Positions 9,037-17,593 of a stretch of 55,418 nucleotides of DNA are shown here, piece by piece. The stretch comes from JBHIBA01 sp046758845 (GTDB lineage: Bacteria; UBA8248; JACPRG01; G963555815), in contig JBHIBA010000003.1 of the NCBI GenBank assembly GCA_046758845.1, forward strand, positions 1 through 55,418. Direction: 5' to 3'. Both the position numbers and the translations under genes were made by a program. The stretch's first letter is position 1. Every line of letters starts with the position of its first letter. The notes beneath the pieces were generated by a model. The model made no database searches, was not told the origin of the DNA, and saw nothing but the letters and a program-made list of their open reading frames with translations.

Positions 9037-9461
9037 TCAGGTTGTGAGTTTCAGGCTCGGCGGTGAAGGAGGCAAATCAACAACATAATAAAGAATAATC
9101 TAAGATTTTGCTATGAATTTGGAGCTGAAAGGGGGATTTCTAAGGTTATGCCACTCGTGAAGCTGCGGAGACGAATCACAGATAGCTTATCGAAATCTAT
9201 TTGCTCATGAAAGAAAACGCGTATACGGTCTTGTTTCCCTGGAGCAATGACCACATCCCGCCAGAAACCTTTTCTCCATCTATGCTCCATGGCGGCGCCT
9301 CCTTTCCCCCAGGTACCCCCAGGGTCTGGTTGAACACCAGGAAGGGTACACCGCCTTTTCCCTTTTTACACACCTTTAAATGCTACCCCCCCCAGGTTTG
9401 GTTCAATTGCTCTTAGGGCGTCCAGAACCTCGATGCGATTTTGACGTGGCCCCCCCAAACT
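9037..9461. other. intergenic with a dispersed repeat
   Basis: This is AT-richer sequence with no convincing gene. It contains a copy of the repeat described at 9391-9432. Long C-runs occur around 9384-9393 and 9451-9456. It probably carries the promoter of the minus-strand molybdenum hydroxylase operon, but no promoter could be picked with confidence. Confidence 0.4.
9391..9432 (-). repeat. dispersed repeat copy 1 (EVLDALRAIEPNLG)
   Basis: About 42 bases are nearly identical to 24003-24044, with five differences in the aligned core. Read on the minus strand both copies encode the same peptide, and four of the five changes are synonymous while the fifth is Ile/Val. This is the signature of a conserved protein segment present as fragments at two places. 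The frame here continues briefly (GGVAFKGV) and stops. The parent family is not recognised. Confidence 0.6.
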
Positions 9462-9680
9462 TCACCGCCGCCCCCGCCGCCTTTCCTGCATCGCTTTCGC
9501 GCGGGCCGAGAGCGCGGCGGCCTCCTCCCTCTTTCCGAGCTTCACGTAGAGCCCCGCTAGGTTGTTCAGGGTCTTGACGATGTTCGGGTGGTCTGGCCCT
9601 AGGGCTTTCTCTCTGATGGCCAGGGAGCGTTGCACCAAGGGAATCGCCTCCGCATACTGGTTGTTCTGGCCTCCGGTCAA
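9462..9680 (-). pseudogene. tetratricopeptide-repeat protein fragment
   Basis: A 72-codon frame contains one and a half kinesin-light-chain-type TPR units: AIPLVQRSLAIREKALGPDH, then TLNNLAGLYVKLGKREEA. It ends in a basic tail. These repeats normally occur in long arrays, so this is the 3' end of a larger gene whose 5' part has been lost. It lies just downstream of the urea-transporter/sirtuin gene and is not obviously part of that operon. Confidence 0.6.
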
Positions 9681-9761
9681 AACCCTGCCTTCATACCGAT
9701 CGCAAGCTGCGCTCTCGTCTTACACTCCTAGCGGTGAAAGTAGGAAGGAAACTGGGAGAAA

Positions 9762-11483
9762 TCAATCGGTCGAAGGGTTTGCCCCAGACAGGTGCGTGGT
9801 TGACGGTGGGGTTTGGGAATCCGCGCGTGTCCGTAATGTCCCGGCTTCGGTGAGTTGGAGCAGTTCGTGCAAGACGGCGCCTACGTCTTCGTTCACCGTC
9901 ACGTCGGCGTAGCGGTCATGGGCGGTGGGGGTGGCGTTGACGATGGCGATGGGGATGCCGGCGTCTCGGGCCCAAAGCAGCAGATCGGAGGCGGGGGCGA
10001 CTTCGAGCGAGGTGCCCAGGACGAGCAGGAGATCGGAGCTGAGGAGCGCCTGGACGGCCGCCTCAAGACGCTTTGGCTCCACCTCCTCGCCGAACATCAG
10101 GCCCCCTCCTTTCAGGAGCCCCTGACACCGGTCGCAATGAAGCGCCGCCGCCCCGTTGGTCATTCGGGTGGAGAGCGCCTCTCGGGAGACCTTCTGGCCG
10201 CAGTCCACGCACTGCGCTTCATGAATCGTGCCGTGCAGCTCGATCACCGCCTCGGTCGCAAGCCCGGCCGCCTGATGGAGGCCGTCCACGTTCTGCGTCA
10301 CCACGGCGGACAGGCGGCCCTGCCGATACAGAGCCGCGAGGGCCCGGTGGGTGATGGTCGGGCAGGCGCCCCGGAGCAGTCGGAAGAATTTCTCCTCCTC
10401 ACGCCAGTAGGCCTCCCGGACTTCGGGCGAAGTCAGGAATTTTTCGAAATTGATCTGACCGGTATCGGCCCAAAAGCCGGGCTGACCCCGGAAGTCCGGC
10501 AGACCGGCCGCCGTGCTCACCCCAGCGCCGGTCAGCACACAGATGCGCCGGGCCTTGCGGACCCGGTCGTGAAGGCGGCGGCGGGCAAGCCACTCCGCTC
10601 GCACCTCCTCGGGCCGCCCCACTCTGTTGAAAGGAAGGGGCGAGGGGCGCCCGGGTATCAGCCTACGGAATGCCGACAGATGCAAGGCGCCCAGGAGGCC
10701 TACAGTGACCAGGTTGAAAGGCGCAACGAGGAGGGGAGCCTCCGAGGGGCCGAGCACCGCAGAGGCCCCCCACCACAAAACCCCGGCGGCCGCCGCCCCG
10801 GAGGCAGCCACCCCGGCCGCTGGGCCCGACCACGGGAGGAACACCGCCGCCAACGCCATCGCCGTGGGCACGCTGTTGAACAGGAGGCCCGCCTCGATCC
10901 CCCCGCTCAGGAGAGCGCTCAGGCCGAGGCCGACCCCCGCGCCCACGAGCGCCGCGAGCGTTAAGAGCCTGGAGTGAACGGCCAGGCCGGCGAGGATCAG
11001 ACCCAGGCCCACAAGCTGGGTGGCATCGCCGACAGGATGGGTCGACTCGGCGGGTCCCAAAAAGGGCCAGGCGAGCCAGATGAGGCAGAGCGCAGGCAAT
11101 GCCAGCGTTGGAATCTCACGGGGCGTCAGGATGCGGTGCAACAGGTAGGTCAGCGGCGCCGAAGCGGCGGCCGCGGCGGCTAACGCGATCCCCGTTCCCA
11201 CCCCCGGAGAGAACAACACCCCCCAGAAAAGCCCGCAAAGGACCCCTGCGTAGCCGTAGAGGCCGGCTCGCCATGCCCCGGATGGATACCCCAGCGCCCG
11301 GGCCACCAGCGTGGCCACCCCCCCGCTCACGGCACCCGCCAAACCTACGGCGGGGACGATGAGGGTGAAGCCGAGAAAGAGCAACAGACCGCCGAGGGGA
11401 GATTCACAGAAGAGAACCTGGCCGTAACCCGACGCCCACGCTCGCCCAACCTCGAGGGCTCGCCGCAGCGCCCGCACGATCAC
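9762..11483 (-). CDS. urea transporter - Sir2 deacylase fusion protein
   Basis: 573 residues with two unrelated domains. Residues 1 to about 285 are hydrophobic with around ten membrane spans and match the bacterial urea transporter family (UT, PF03253): SGYGQVLFCESPLGGLL, the GLYGYAGVLCG segment, and a second-half counterpart ending LLFNSVPTAMALA. Residues about 315-550 form a complete sirtuin. It has the NAD loop GAGVSTAAGLPDFRG, TQNVDGLH, the catalytic His in ELHGT, zinc cysteines CVDC and CDRC, GTSLEVAP and IVNATP. All catalytic residues are present, so an active cytoplasmic NAD-dependent deacylase tethered to a membrane channel is predicted. It is the last gene of a five-gene overlapping operon. 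Its start overlaps the decarboxylase stop by four bases. The fusion looks genuine, as there is no stop or frameshift between the domains. Confidence 0.9.
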   Translation of the reverse strand: MIVRALRRALEVGRAWASGYGQVLFCESPLGGLLLFLGFTLIVPAVGLAGAVSGGVATLVARALGYPSGAWRAGLYGYAGVLCGLFWGVLFSPGVGTGIALAAAAAASAPLTYLLHRILTPREIPTLALPALCLIWLAWPFLGPAESTHPVGDATQLVGLGLILAGLAVHSRLLTLAALVGAGVGLGLSALLSGGIEAGLLFNSVPTAMALAAVFLPWSGPAAGVAASGAAAAGVLWWGASAVLGPSEAPLLVAPFNLVTVGLLGALHLSAFRRLIPGRPSPLPFNRVGRPEEVRAEWLARRRLHDRVRKARRICVLTGAGVSTAAGLPDFRGQPGFWADTGQINFEKFLTSPEVREAYWREEEKFFRLLRGACPTITHRALAALYRQGRLSAVVTQNVDGLHQAAGLATEAVIELHGTIHEAQCVDCGQKVSREALSTRMTNGAAALHCDRCQGLLKGGGLMFGEEVEPKRLEAAVQALLSSDLLLVLGTSLEVAPASDLLLWARDAGIPIAIVNATPTAHDRYADVTVNEDVGAVLHELLQLTEAGTLRTRADSQTPPSTTHLSGANPSTD

Positions 11484-12889
11484 CGCCCTTTCGCAACCGC
11501 CCGCCGAGTGGGCGCGGGAAGCCGGTCGCGGCCCACGAAGTCCTCCACCCCCTCACTCTCGCGGACGACTTCCGCCCCTCCCTCTGAGACCCAAACCGCG
11601 GGCGGTCGCGGCTGGATGAACTGGATGGACTGGGAGTTTGTGTAAGCGCCGCAGTTCTTCACCGCCAGATGGCTGCCGCGGTGCAGCGGCGGCAAAAGGA
11701 GCCCCGCCCCCACACAGTCCACCTGCATGCAAAGGGGGCCGAAGAGGGTGACCTCCTCCACAGAGAGCGGGCTGGGCTCGGTGGGCGCGATGTCCAGGGC
11801 GCTGTAGTACGCGGTGGGAAGCAGGTTGACGCCCGCGTCCAGGATCGCCGCCTTGGCTCCGCACGGAAGACGCTTCACGGCCGTCACACTCGTCAGCAGG
11901 AACACCGCGTGCTCGACCACCGCCCGTCCCGGCTCCAGGAGGAGGCGGGGGCGACTGCGGAGGCGGCGGAGAGCGGAAGTGAGGGGACGGACAATGGCCT
12001 GTGCAAAAGAGGGGAACACTTCCTCCACATCGACGCCGGGGCGCAAGGCCGCGTAGCGGTGACGGTTCGGAAAACCCCCGCCCAGGTCCAGCACCTGCCA
12101 GCGGACGCGGTGGCGCCGCTCCAGCCTGTCCATCAAAGGAAGCAGGAGCTTCAGCAGGTCCCGGAAGACCCCGGGGTCGGGAAGGTCCGTGCCGAGATGG
12201 ACGTGCAGCGCCCCCAGCCGAACGGAGCGGGAGGCGATCAGGCGCCGGCACGCCTCCTCCGCCAGCCCCGCCTCCAGGCTGAAGCCGAACTTGCCCCAAG
12301 GGGCGCTCGTCACCGCAGCGGTCACGCGGATGCCCACCGTGGGGACCTTCCCCTCCTCGCACGCAACTTCCTCCAGCAGGGAAAGCTCATCGAAGTTGTC
12401 CAAGTTAATCAGGGCCCCGTCGTGAACTGCGCGGCGCAGGTCCTCCTGGGACTTGCCGGGTCCGTTGAAGATAACCCGGCTCCCCGGCACGCCCAGGCGC
12501 CGGGCCATCTCGTACTCGAGGCCGGAGACCACCTCGGCCCACGCCCCCTCCTCATGAAGGAGGGCGCGGACGGCAGAAAGATAATTCGTCTTGTACGAGT
12601 ACGCCACGTCCGTTTTGGGGTAGAGCGCCCGGAAGGCCCGGCGGAAATCCCGAAACTCCTGCCGCAGGCGCGCCTCCGAGACCACGAAGAGGGGGGAGCC
12701 GAATTGATGAATCAGCGCCCCCACCTCGCACCCATCAATCTGTTCCACCACCGCAGTCGGTACCAGAGGGGCCCGGGTGTTGAGGCCGACGCGAGGATGC
12801 TTGCTCACCTGCCCAAAGGCTTGGCGGGTGAGGGCCATCGGTTCGTACGGCCGGCGGCCCCGACCGTTAGAGGAGAGGTTACGTGACAT
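11480..12889 (-). CDS. group III PLP-dependent decarboxylase (DapDC/ODC fold)
   Basis: 469 residues, alanine-racemase-fold decarboxylase related to diaminopimelate and ornithine decarboxylases. The PLP lysine is in AYSYKTNYL. Other cofactor contacts are HVHLGTD, DLGGGFP and EPGRAVVEHA. The catalytic loop reads GPLCMQVD, with the family Cys present. The substrate-specifying stretches differ from housekeeping LysA, and the operon context argues against lysine synthesis. It probably decarboxylates a basic or diamino acid that feeds the ATP-grasp partner encoded just upstream, which overlaps it by 11 bases. The N-terminal 45 residues are extra and of unclear role; the start is supported by the overlap only. 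Confidence 0.85.
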   Translation of the reverse strand: MSRNLSSNGRGRRPYEPMALTRQAFGQVSKHPRVGLNTRAPLVPTAVVEQIDGCEVGALIHQFGSPLFVVSEARLRQEFRDFRRAFRALYPKTDVAYSYKTNYLSAVRALLHEEGAWAEVVSGLEYEMARRLGVPGSRVIFNGPGKSQEDLRRAVHDGALINLDNFDELSLLEEVACEEGKVPTVGIRVTAAVTSAPWGKFGFSLEAGLAEEACRRLIASRSVRLGALHVHLGTDLPDPGVFRDLLKLLLPLMDRLERRHRVRWQVLDLGGGFPNRHRYAALRPGVDVEEVFPSFAQAIVRPLTSALRRLRSRPRLLLEPGRAVVEHAVFLLTSVTAVKRLPCGAKAAILDAGVNLLPTAYYSALDIAPTEPSPLSVEEVTLFGPLCMQVDCVGAGLLLPPLHRGSHLAVKNCGAYTNSQSIQFIQPRPPAVWVSEGGAEVVRESEGVEDFVGRDRLPAPTRRAVAKGR

Positions 12890-15017
12890 CGCCGTTCACC
12901 TTCCCGTTCACTGCGAGTTCTCCCATCCGCTCCACAGGCGCGGTGGCGTCCCACGCCATGCGGACGTAGAAGGTCCCCCGGCGGGGGGTGAGCGGGGAAA
13001 CCCGCTCGCCCCGCGCCAGCCGGACCGCCGCCCAGGGGAGGTTGGCCCCCGCCCCCGCCGACAGGTAAACCCAGCTGGGAAAGCGCGGGTTGACCTCGAT
13101 CAGGAACAGGCCGCGCCGCGGATGGCGAATCACCTCCAGCTCGAAAGGCCCCACCCATTTCAGCGCCTTGGTGAACCGCTCCGCCAGCGCGCGGAATTCC
13201 CGGCCCGCCACCACCGTGCCCCCCCAGGTGTTGCCGTTGGGGGTGCGGATGTCCTTGCGCTGCGCCACCGACCCGACGATCCGGTGGCGGCGGTCCGCGA
13301 CGGCGGCAATCCCGAACTCCTCTCCCTCGATGCGCTCCTGCGCGATGAGGGGAAAGCCCCATCTCTCGGCCAGGCGCCTCGCGATGACGCGCGCCTCCTC
13401 CTCGGTCCATACTGCCCGCGCATCGGCAGTGAGCCCTTTGAGGAAAAAGGGCGCGCCCAGTCTCTTTCCCGCCCGAGTCAGATCTTCGAACCCTCCGATG
13501 GTCTCCATCCGGGGAAGGGGGAACCCCTCGGCCGCTAGCTCTGGAAGACGCGGTTTCGTCGTGGCGCTCAGCGATCCTAGCGAGGGAATCAGGGTGGAAA
13601 CACCCGCGGCGGACAGGCGCGAAGCCAGCCGCGCTACGAGAGGCACCTCCACGTCCAGCGTGGGAATCAGGCAGTCCACGCCCGCCTCCCGGCACTGATC
13701 GATCAGGGCCTCCGGATAACCCCCCTCCTCCTGCGAGGGGAAGGGCAGAAGGCGCACCTCGTCCCAGATTCCGTCGACGTAGATGCCCGAGGAAAGGATT
13801 TCGTGGGTCAGGCCGATGAGCCGGGGCGGCGTCGAAACGGCCCGCAGGGCGCGGGCGACCGTGAGTCCCGGAGAGGGGTTGTCCGCCGCGTTCAGGCCGG
13901 TGATGGCCACCGTCCCCGGCTTCGGCGATCGGGGGGGGGGGCGCGAGCCGGTGCGAAGCGGTGGCGCGCCGTTTCCGGCCCGAGGGGGGCAGGGCCTCAC
14001 CTGTCCTTCCTTCAGGGTCTTCATGGGATTTTTGGCGAAGACCTGCTCCACGACCGCCCGCCCAAAAAACAGGCCGGGACTCGCCCGCAACTCCTCGACC
14101 CTCCCGCCCGTGGCGAGACGCACCAGCGCCGCGGGCAGGTTGGCCCCGGCTTCGGCCGCCAGCGCGATCCACGACGGGAAGCGGGGGTTGACCTCGATGC
14201 AGTAAGTGCTCCCGTCCGCCTGGCGGATGAACTCGATCTCTATCGCGCCCTCCCACCGCAGTGAACGAACGAGCCGTCGGGCTTTCTCGACGAGCTCCGG
14301 CTCCCCCACCGTCACCCCCGCCCAGGCAGTGCCCTTATTGGTCACCGAGAGCTTTTTCATCACAGCCACCCCCACCAACTCTCCGCGCCGGGCGACTGCC
14401 GCGACGTCGTATTCCTCGCCCGGGATCACCGGCTGGGAAAGAAGCGGGTACCCCCATTCAGCCGCCAGCTCCCCCGCCGCCACCCGAAAGTCCTCGGCCG
14501 AGTGGACCATAGCCGAATGTGCCAGAGCCGCCTTGAGCATCTGAGGATAGCGGAGCTTGATGGAGGCGCGATCCACGCTCTTGACCGACGGCAGCACCAG
14601 CGTCTCCGGGACCGCCGCACCCTCCCTGCGCCCCAGGGACGGAAGCCGCCGCTTCTCCCGGGCCCGAAGGGCGGAGGCCGTGGGCAGACACGTGGAGACG
14701 CCCAGTCGCCTCAGCTCCTTCTGGATGGCCACGTAGTGCGGCAGCTCGGCGTCGAGGGTGGGAATGACGACATGGAGGGGGTGCCGCCCCACGAAAGCGC
14801 GATACCAATCCAAAAGAGCCGGGCCCTCCCGACGGGGGATGAGCGCATGGGCGTCGATCAGATCGGTGGCGAAGGCCCCGGTCCCGAAGCGGTCGTCCGT
14901 GAGGGCGAGGACCCGCCACGAGGGCGACCCCCGCCGCAGGGCGCGGATGACGGCCAGCCCGGGATGAGGGTTGTCCGTGGCGTAAAAGCCGGTCACTCCG
15001 ATCCAGAGCTCACTCAT
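12879..15017 (-). CDS. bimodular ATP-grasp ligase
   Basis: 712 residues made of two homologous halves, like the large subunit of carbamoyl-phosphate synthetase. Each half opens with a Rossmann pre-ATP-grasp segment (GVTGFYATDNPHPGL; AITGLNAADNPSPGL), carries an IPTLD motif, and closes with the Mg/ATP motif IEVNPRFPSW. Both halves keep the EVN residues, so both may be active. ATP-grasp enzymes form amide or thioester bonds through acyl-phosphates. The linker between the halves contains an 11-base G/C homopolymer (13931-13941). The start at 15017 overlaps the PqqD-like stop by eight bases; an upstream in-frame ATG at 15098 would run inside that gene. The likely acceptor is an amino acid or peptide held by the PqqD-like protein, which is inference. 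Confidence 0.88.
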   Translation of the reverse strand: MSELWIGVTGFYATDNPHPGLAVIRALRRGSPSWRVLALTDDRFGTGAFATDLIDAHALIPRREGPALLDWYRAFVGRHPLHVVIPTLDAELPHYVAIQKELRRLGVSTCLPTASALRAREKRRLPSLGRREGAAVPETLVLPSVKSVDRASIKLRYPQMLKAALAHSAMVHSAEDFRVAAGELAAEWGYPLLSQPVIPGEEYDVAAVARRGELVGVAVMKKLSVTNKGTAWAGVTVGEPELVEKARRLVRSLRWEGAIEIEFIRQADGSTYCIEVNPRFPSWIALAAEAGANLPAALVRLATGGRVEELRASPGLFFGRAVVEQVFAKNPMKTLKEGQVRPCPPRAGNGAPPLRTGSRPPPRSPKPGTVAITGLNAADNPSPGLTVARALRAVSTPPRLIGLTHEILSSGIYVDGIWDEVRLLPFPSQEEGGYPEALIDQCREAGVDCLIPTLDVEVPLVARLASRLSAAGVSTLIPSLGSLSATTKPRLPELAAEGFPLPRMETIGGFEDLTRAGKRLGAPFFLKGLTADARAVWTEEEARVIARRLAERWGFPLIAQERIEGEEFGIAAVADRRHRIVGSVAQRKDIRTPNGNTWGGTVVAGREFRALAERFTKALKWVGPFELEVIRHPRRGLFLIEVNPRFPSWVYLSAGAGANLPWAAVRLARGERVSPLTPRRGTFYVRMAWDATAPVERMGELAVNGKVNGDVT

Positions 15018-15297
15018 CGACCTCTGCCAGACCTTCCTCGACCAGCTGTGCCGTGAAGCGGGCAAAATCCCGGCGGGCGGTCGGGGCGTCGACGTCAAAC
15101 GCTTTGACGACGGCCGCGATCACCTTCGGCAGCAACGCGCCCTCCTGGATACAGGACGCCGCGACGGCGCCGCTTGCGTTCAGCGAATAGACCTTCCCCG
15201 TCCGCTGGTCGAACAGAAAGCCGCGCTCCGCCCCGACGCGCACCTGGACGGAGGAGGCGAAGCGGATGTTTTTGGGGATTCGAGGGACGGAGCTCAC
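15010..15297 (-). CDS. PqqD-like peptide-binding protein
   Basis: 95 residues, matching in length and pattern the PqqD/RiPP-recognition-element fold. It has beta strands in IRFASSVQVRV and GFLFDQRTGKVYSLN, then the helix-turn-helix with NASGAVAA and a C-terminal winged helix ending VEEGLAEVD. PqqD domains hold a precursor peptide and present it to a modifying enzyme. The GTG start overlaps the TPR gene stop (GTGA at 15294-15297), and the next gene starts inside its own end. A longer open frame extends upstream, but it lies inside the TPR gene and is a shadow. No radical SAM gene is nearby; the partner here is an ATP-grasp enzyme. Confidence 0.8.
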   Translation of the reverse strand: MSSVPRIPKNIRFASSVQVRVGAERGFLFDQRTGKVYSLNASGAVAASCIQEGALLPKVIAAVVKAFDVDAPTARRDFARFTAQLVEEGLAEVDE

Positions 15298-16664
15298 TGG
15301 ACCCGCTTTCCCAGCGCCTTGAGACCATTCAAGGCGTCCGCGTAACCGGACCTCGCCTTCAGGCTGCGCCGGAAGGCATGCTCGGCTGCCGCCCGGTCGC
15401 CGAGCTTGAGCAAAGTCCACCCGAGACCACTCCAGGGGTCCGCCCACTCTGGGTAGCGCTTGGTGACCCGCCGGAATCCCCGAAGTGCGGGACGGAATTT
15501 TCCAGTGAAATAGTAGCTCCACGCGAGGCTTGAAGCCGCGTCGCTCATGATCGTGTGAAGCCCAAAGGCCCCCGGGATCTCGATCTGCTCTCGAATGGGG
15601 GGAAGCGCAGCGTTTGAGGCCAGGGCACGCTTCAGGGGGGGAATCGACTCCCGATACCGCTTGAGGGAATACAGGCTGTACCCCAACCCCCGCAGGCCGT
15701 CCGGGTCGTTCGGGTGACGCGCCAAAAGCGCCCGGAATTCCGCCTCGGCCTTGGCGAAAGCCCGCTGGTGGAACAGGGCCCAGCCGAGGTCCCGCCAGAG
15801 GTCGATCCACTCGGGGCGCCCGGCGAGGAGTTTTCGGAATTCGGGTTTTGCGACAAAGGCCGCCGATTTCTGCATGGCGGCGCGGAAGCCCGCTTTCGCC
15901 TCGGCCGGCCGCCCCTGCTTCTCGGCGATCCATGCGAGCCCCAGGGGCGGAGCGGCCCATGCGGGCTCGCGTCGGGCGACCTCCTGGAAGGTCCGGGACG
16001 CCTGGGCATGTTCCCCTTTGTAGTAATGGGCCCATCCCAGGGTTGAGCGGGCGAGTGAGTCTCTCTCGTCCCGCCGGAGGGCGTCGCGGAGCCGGTCGAT
16101 GGCCTCTTGCCAATCGCCGCGGCCGTACGCAACAAACCCCAGGCCCCGCGTCGCGTCCAGGTTGCCCGGGGCGCTCGCCAGGGCGGCCTTGAAGTTCGCG
16201 GCAGCCCGGATGAGGTCGCCTTTCCCGAGGTAACTCCAGCCGAGGCCGCTGTGGGCGTTGTGGTATCCCGGCTTGATCCTGAGGGATTCGGCGAATGCGG
16301 CCAGGGCGCGGTCGTAATGGTTGCCTTTATAGGCGATCCACCCCAGCCCCTCGTGGGCGTAGAAAGCGTTGGGATCGTTCGGGTCTATGCGGAGGGCGCG
16401 CTCGAACTCCTCCTTGGCCCGGATCAGGTCTCCCTTCTTGTAAAGGCTCCACCCGAGAAGGTTCCGGATACGGCCCGTGTCTTTTCCCCGGCGGATGGCC
16501 TCCTCGAGGCGGGCAATGGCCGTATCGTACTGCTGGCTCTCGAAGGCTTCGACGGCGAGAGAAAAGTCGTTCTCCGCTGCAATTTGCGCCGCCAAGGCGC
16601 ACCCACCGACAGCGGTGCCTAACACGAAGAGAACGGTTTGAATGACCAGCGGCCTGAGCTTCAT
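15294..16664 (-). CDS. secreted or lipid-anchored TPR protein
   Basis: 456 residues. An N-terminal hydrophobic signal segment (LVIQTVLFVLGTAVGGCALA) could be cleaved by signal peptidase I after ALA or lipid-modified at the Cys in VGGC. The rest is about ten tetratricopeptide repeats, several containing LGWSLYKKGDL or GLGWSYLGKGDL patterns with WA-Y-G spacing. It is the first gene of the operon that continues with the PqqD-like, ATP-grasp, decarboxylase and urea-transporter/sirtuin genes, and overlaps the next gene by four bases. It probably acts as an export-side scaffold for the product or peptide. A terminator-like hairpin separates it from the gene upstream. Confidence 0.85.
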   Translation of the reverse strand: MKLRPLVIQTVLFVLGTAVGGCALAAQIAAENDFSLAVEAFESQQYDTAIARLEEAIRRGKDTGRIRNLLGWSLYKKGDLIRAKEEFERALRIDPNDPNAFYAHEGLGWIAYKGNHYDRALAAFAESLRIKPGYHNAHSGLGWSYLGKGDLIRAAANFKAALASAPGNLDATRGLGFVAYGRGDWQEAIDRLRDALRRDERDSLARSTLGWAHYYKGEHAQASRTFQEVARREPAWAAPPLGLAWIAEKQGRPAEAKAGFRAAMQKSAAFVAKPEFRKLLAGRPEWIDLWRDLGWALFHQRAFAKAEAEFRALLARHPNDPDGLRGLGYSLYSLKRYRESIPPLKRALASNAALPPIREQIEIPGAFGLHTIMSDAASSLAWSYYFTGKFRPALRGFRRVTKRYPEWADPWSGLGWTLLKLGDRAAAEHAFRRSLKARSGYADALNGLKALGKRVQ

Positions 16665-16775
16665 GGCGATCCTAACTTATCCCAACGCCCGTCGGCCACG
16701 CCTGATGTGGGGGCGCTTGGGCACTGAGGGGTTGTCTGAGAACATCCCGCATCGGACAGCCGCTAGGAAAGGGGA

Positions 16776-16810
16776 AAAAGGATGCCCTCATGCACCCTGA
16801 GGACATCCCC
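16776..16810 (-). terminator. intrinsic terminator
   Basis: On the minus strand GGATGTCCTCA pairs with TGAGGGCATCC around a short loop and is followed by TTTTT. It lies just downstream of the small secreted protein gene (16842-17243) and would separate that gene from the five-gene operon starting at 16664. Confidence 0.7.
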
Positions 16811-16841
16811 CCCCCTTACGGCCATTCACTCCTAAGCCGAT

Positions 16842-17243
16842 CTATCCCCGGCACTCGGTTGTCGCCATTGCCACGGTAGACCCATCTGTAGCAGCCTTTA
16901 CCTCGGCGAGGACTCTCTCTCCGCCGGCCGCAAAGTCGTCAGCGATGCTTGAATCGGCGTCGTCAGGGTCGGCGGTGCTGTCGAAGTCCAAATCCACGTC
17001 AGGCCTCAGAGCCGTGGCCTCGACGTCCTTCCCCGGCTCAGTCGCCGCCATTGCTGGCGTATCCAGATTCGTGACCTTCGCTGTGTAGAGACCCGGAGCC
17101 AGATCCCGTCCGTCGATTTGGACTCTGACTCGATCGTCCCTGACCCGACACCTGGCGCGCGCGCTCGCCGCCTGCGCCTCCAAGGACATGGCCAGGAACA
17201 CCCCCAAACAACACAGTATAGTCAAGACCCTCGATCCCTTCAT
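16842..17243 (-). CDS. small secreted protein of unknown function
   Basis: 133 residues with a clear signal peptide (VLTILCCLGVFLAM, likely cut after AQA). The mature part starts with a beta-rich stretch containing GLYTAKVTN. It then becomes very acidic (DVDLDFDSTADPDDADS), suggesting cation binding, and has two cysteines, one near each end. The start is supported by a GAGGAGG site. It has its own terminator and is not part of the operon below it. No family is recognised. Confidence 0.7.
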   Translation of the reverse strand: MKGSRVLTILCCLGVFLAMSLEAQAASARARCRVRDDRVRVQIDGRDLAPGLYTAKVTNLDTPAMAATEPGKDVEATALRPDVDLDFDSTADPDDADSSIADDFAAGGERVLAEVKAATDGSTVAMATTECRG

Positions 17244-17593
17244 CCTTTTTCTCCTCCTCAGCTCTGATGTGATTTGACACCGTAACTTCTGTCTTCCCCA
17301 CTGTGTGCAATGCCGGTGCCACTGCGGAGGAGGGGATTAAAAACCTGCTAATCCTTTATAACATAAGGGAAAATACTCACCACACGCCCTTCTGGACAAA
17401 GGTATCCCGCCCGGACAAGGGCTTTTGCCCACGGCCAAGGGCTCGATATGGGGATTTGCCCACCAAGCTTAGTATAGGATAAGTATAGGATGAATTTCTT
17501 GCGGTGCATTGACACGATCGAGATCTAAATTTTTGAGACGATTCACAATTCCGTTTTTGTGAGCCGCCGTGGGAACAAGGTGGAGAAAGTCCG
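17244..17593. promoter_or_regulatory. divergent intergenic region
   Basis: 350 bases separate the minus-strand secreted protein gene from the plus-strand histidine kinase gene. The region is AT-richer than its surroundings, so it probably holds divergent promoters. No -24/-12 motif was found here, and no operator could be identified. Confidence 0.4.

Noticed and set aside
11480..12889. Housekeeping lysA
   Set aside because: The active-site loop and N-terminus differ and the gene lies in a coupled operon with ATP-grasp and PqqD-like genes, so a general lysine role is unlikely.
15010..16113. 367-codon form of the PqqD-like gene
   Set aside because: The extra 270 residues lie inside the TPR gene in another frame and look like low-complexity shadow. 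The GTG at 15297 gives a normal PqqD length.
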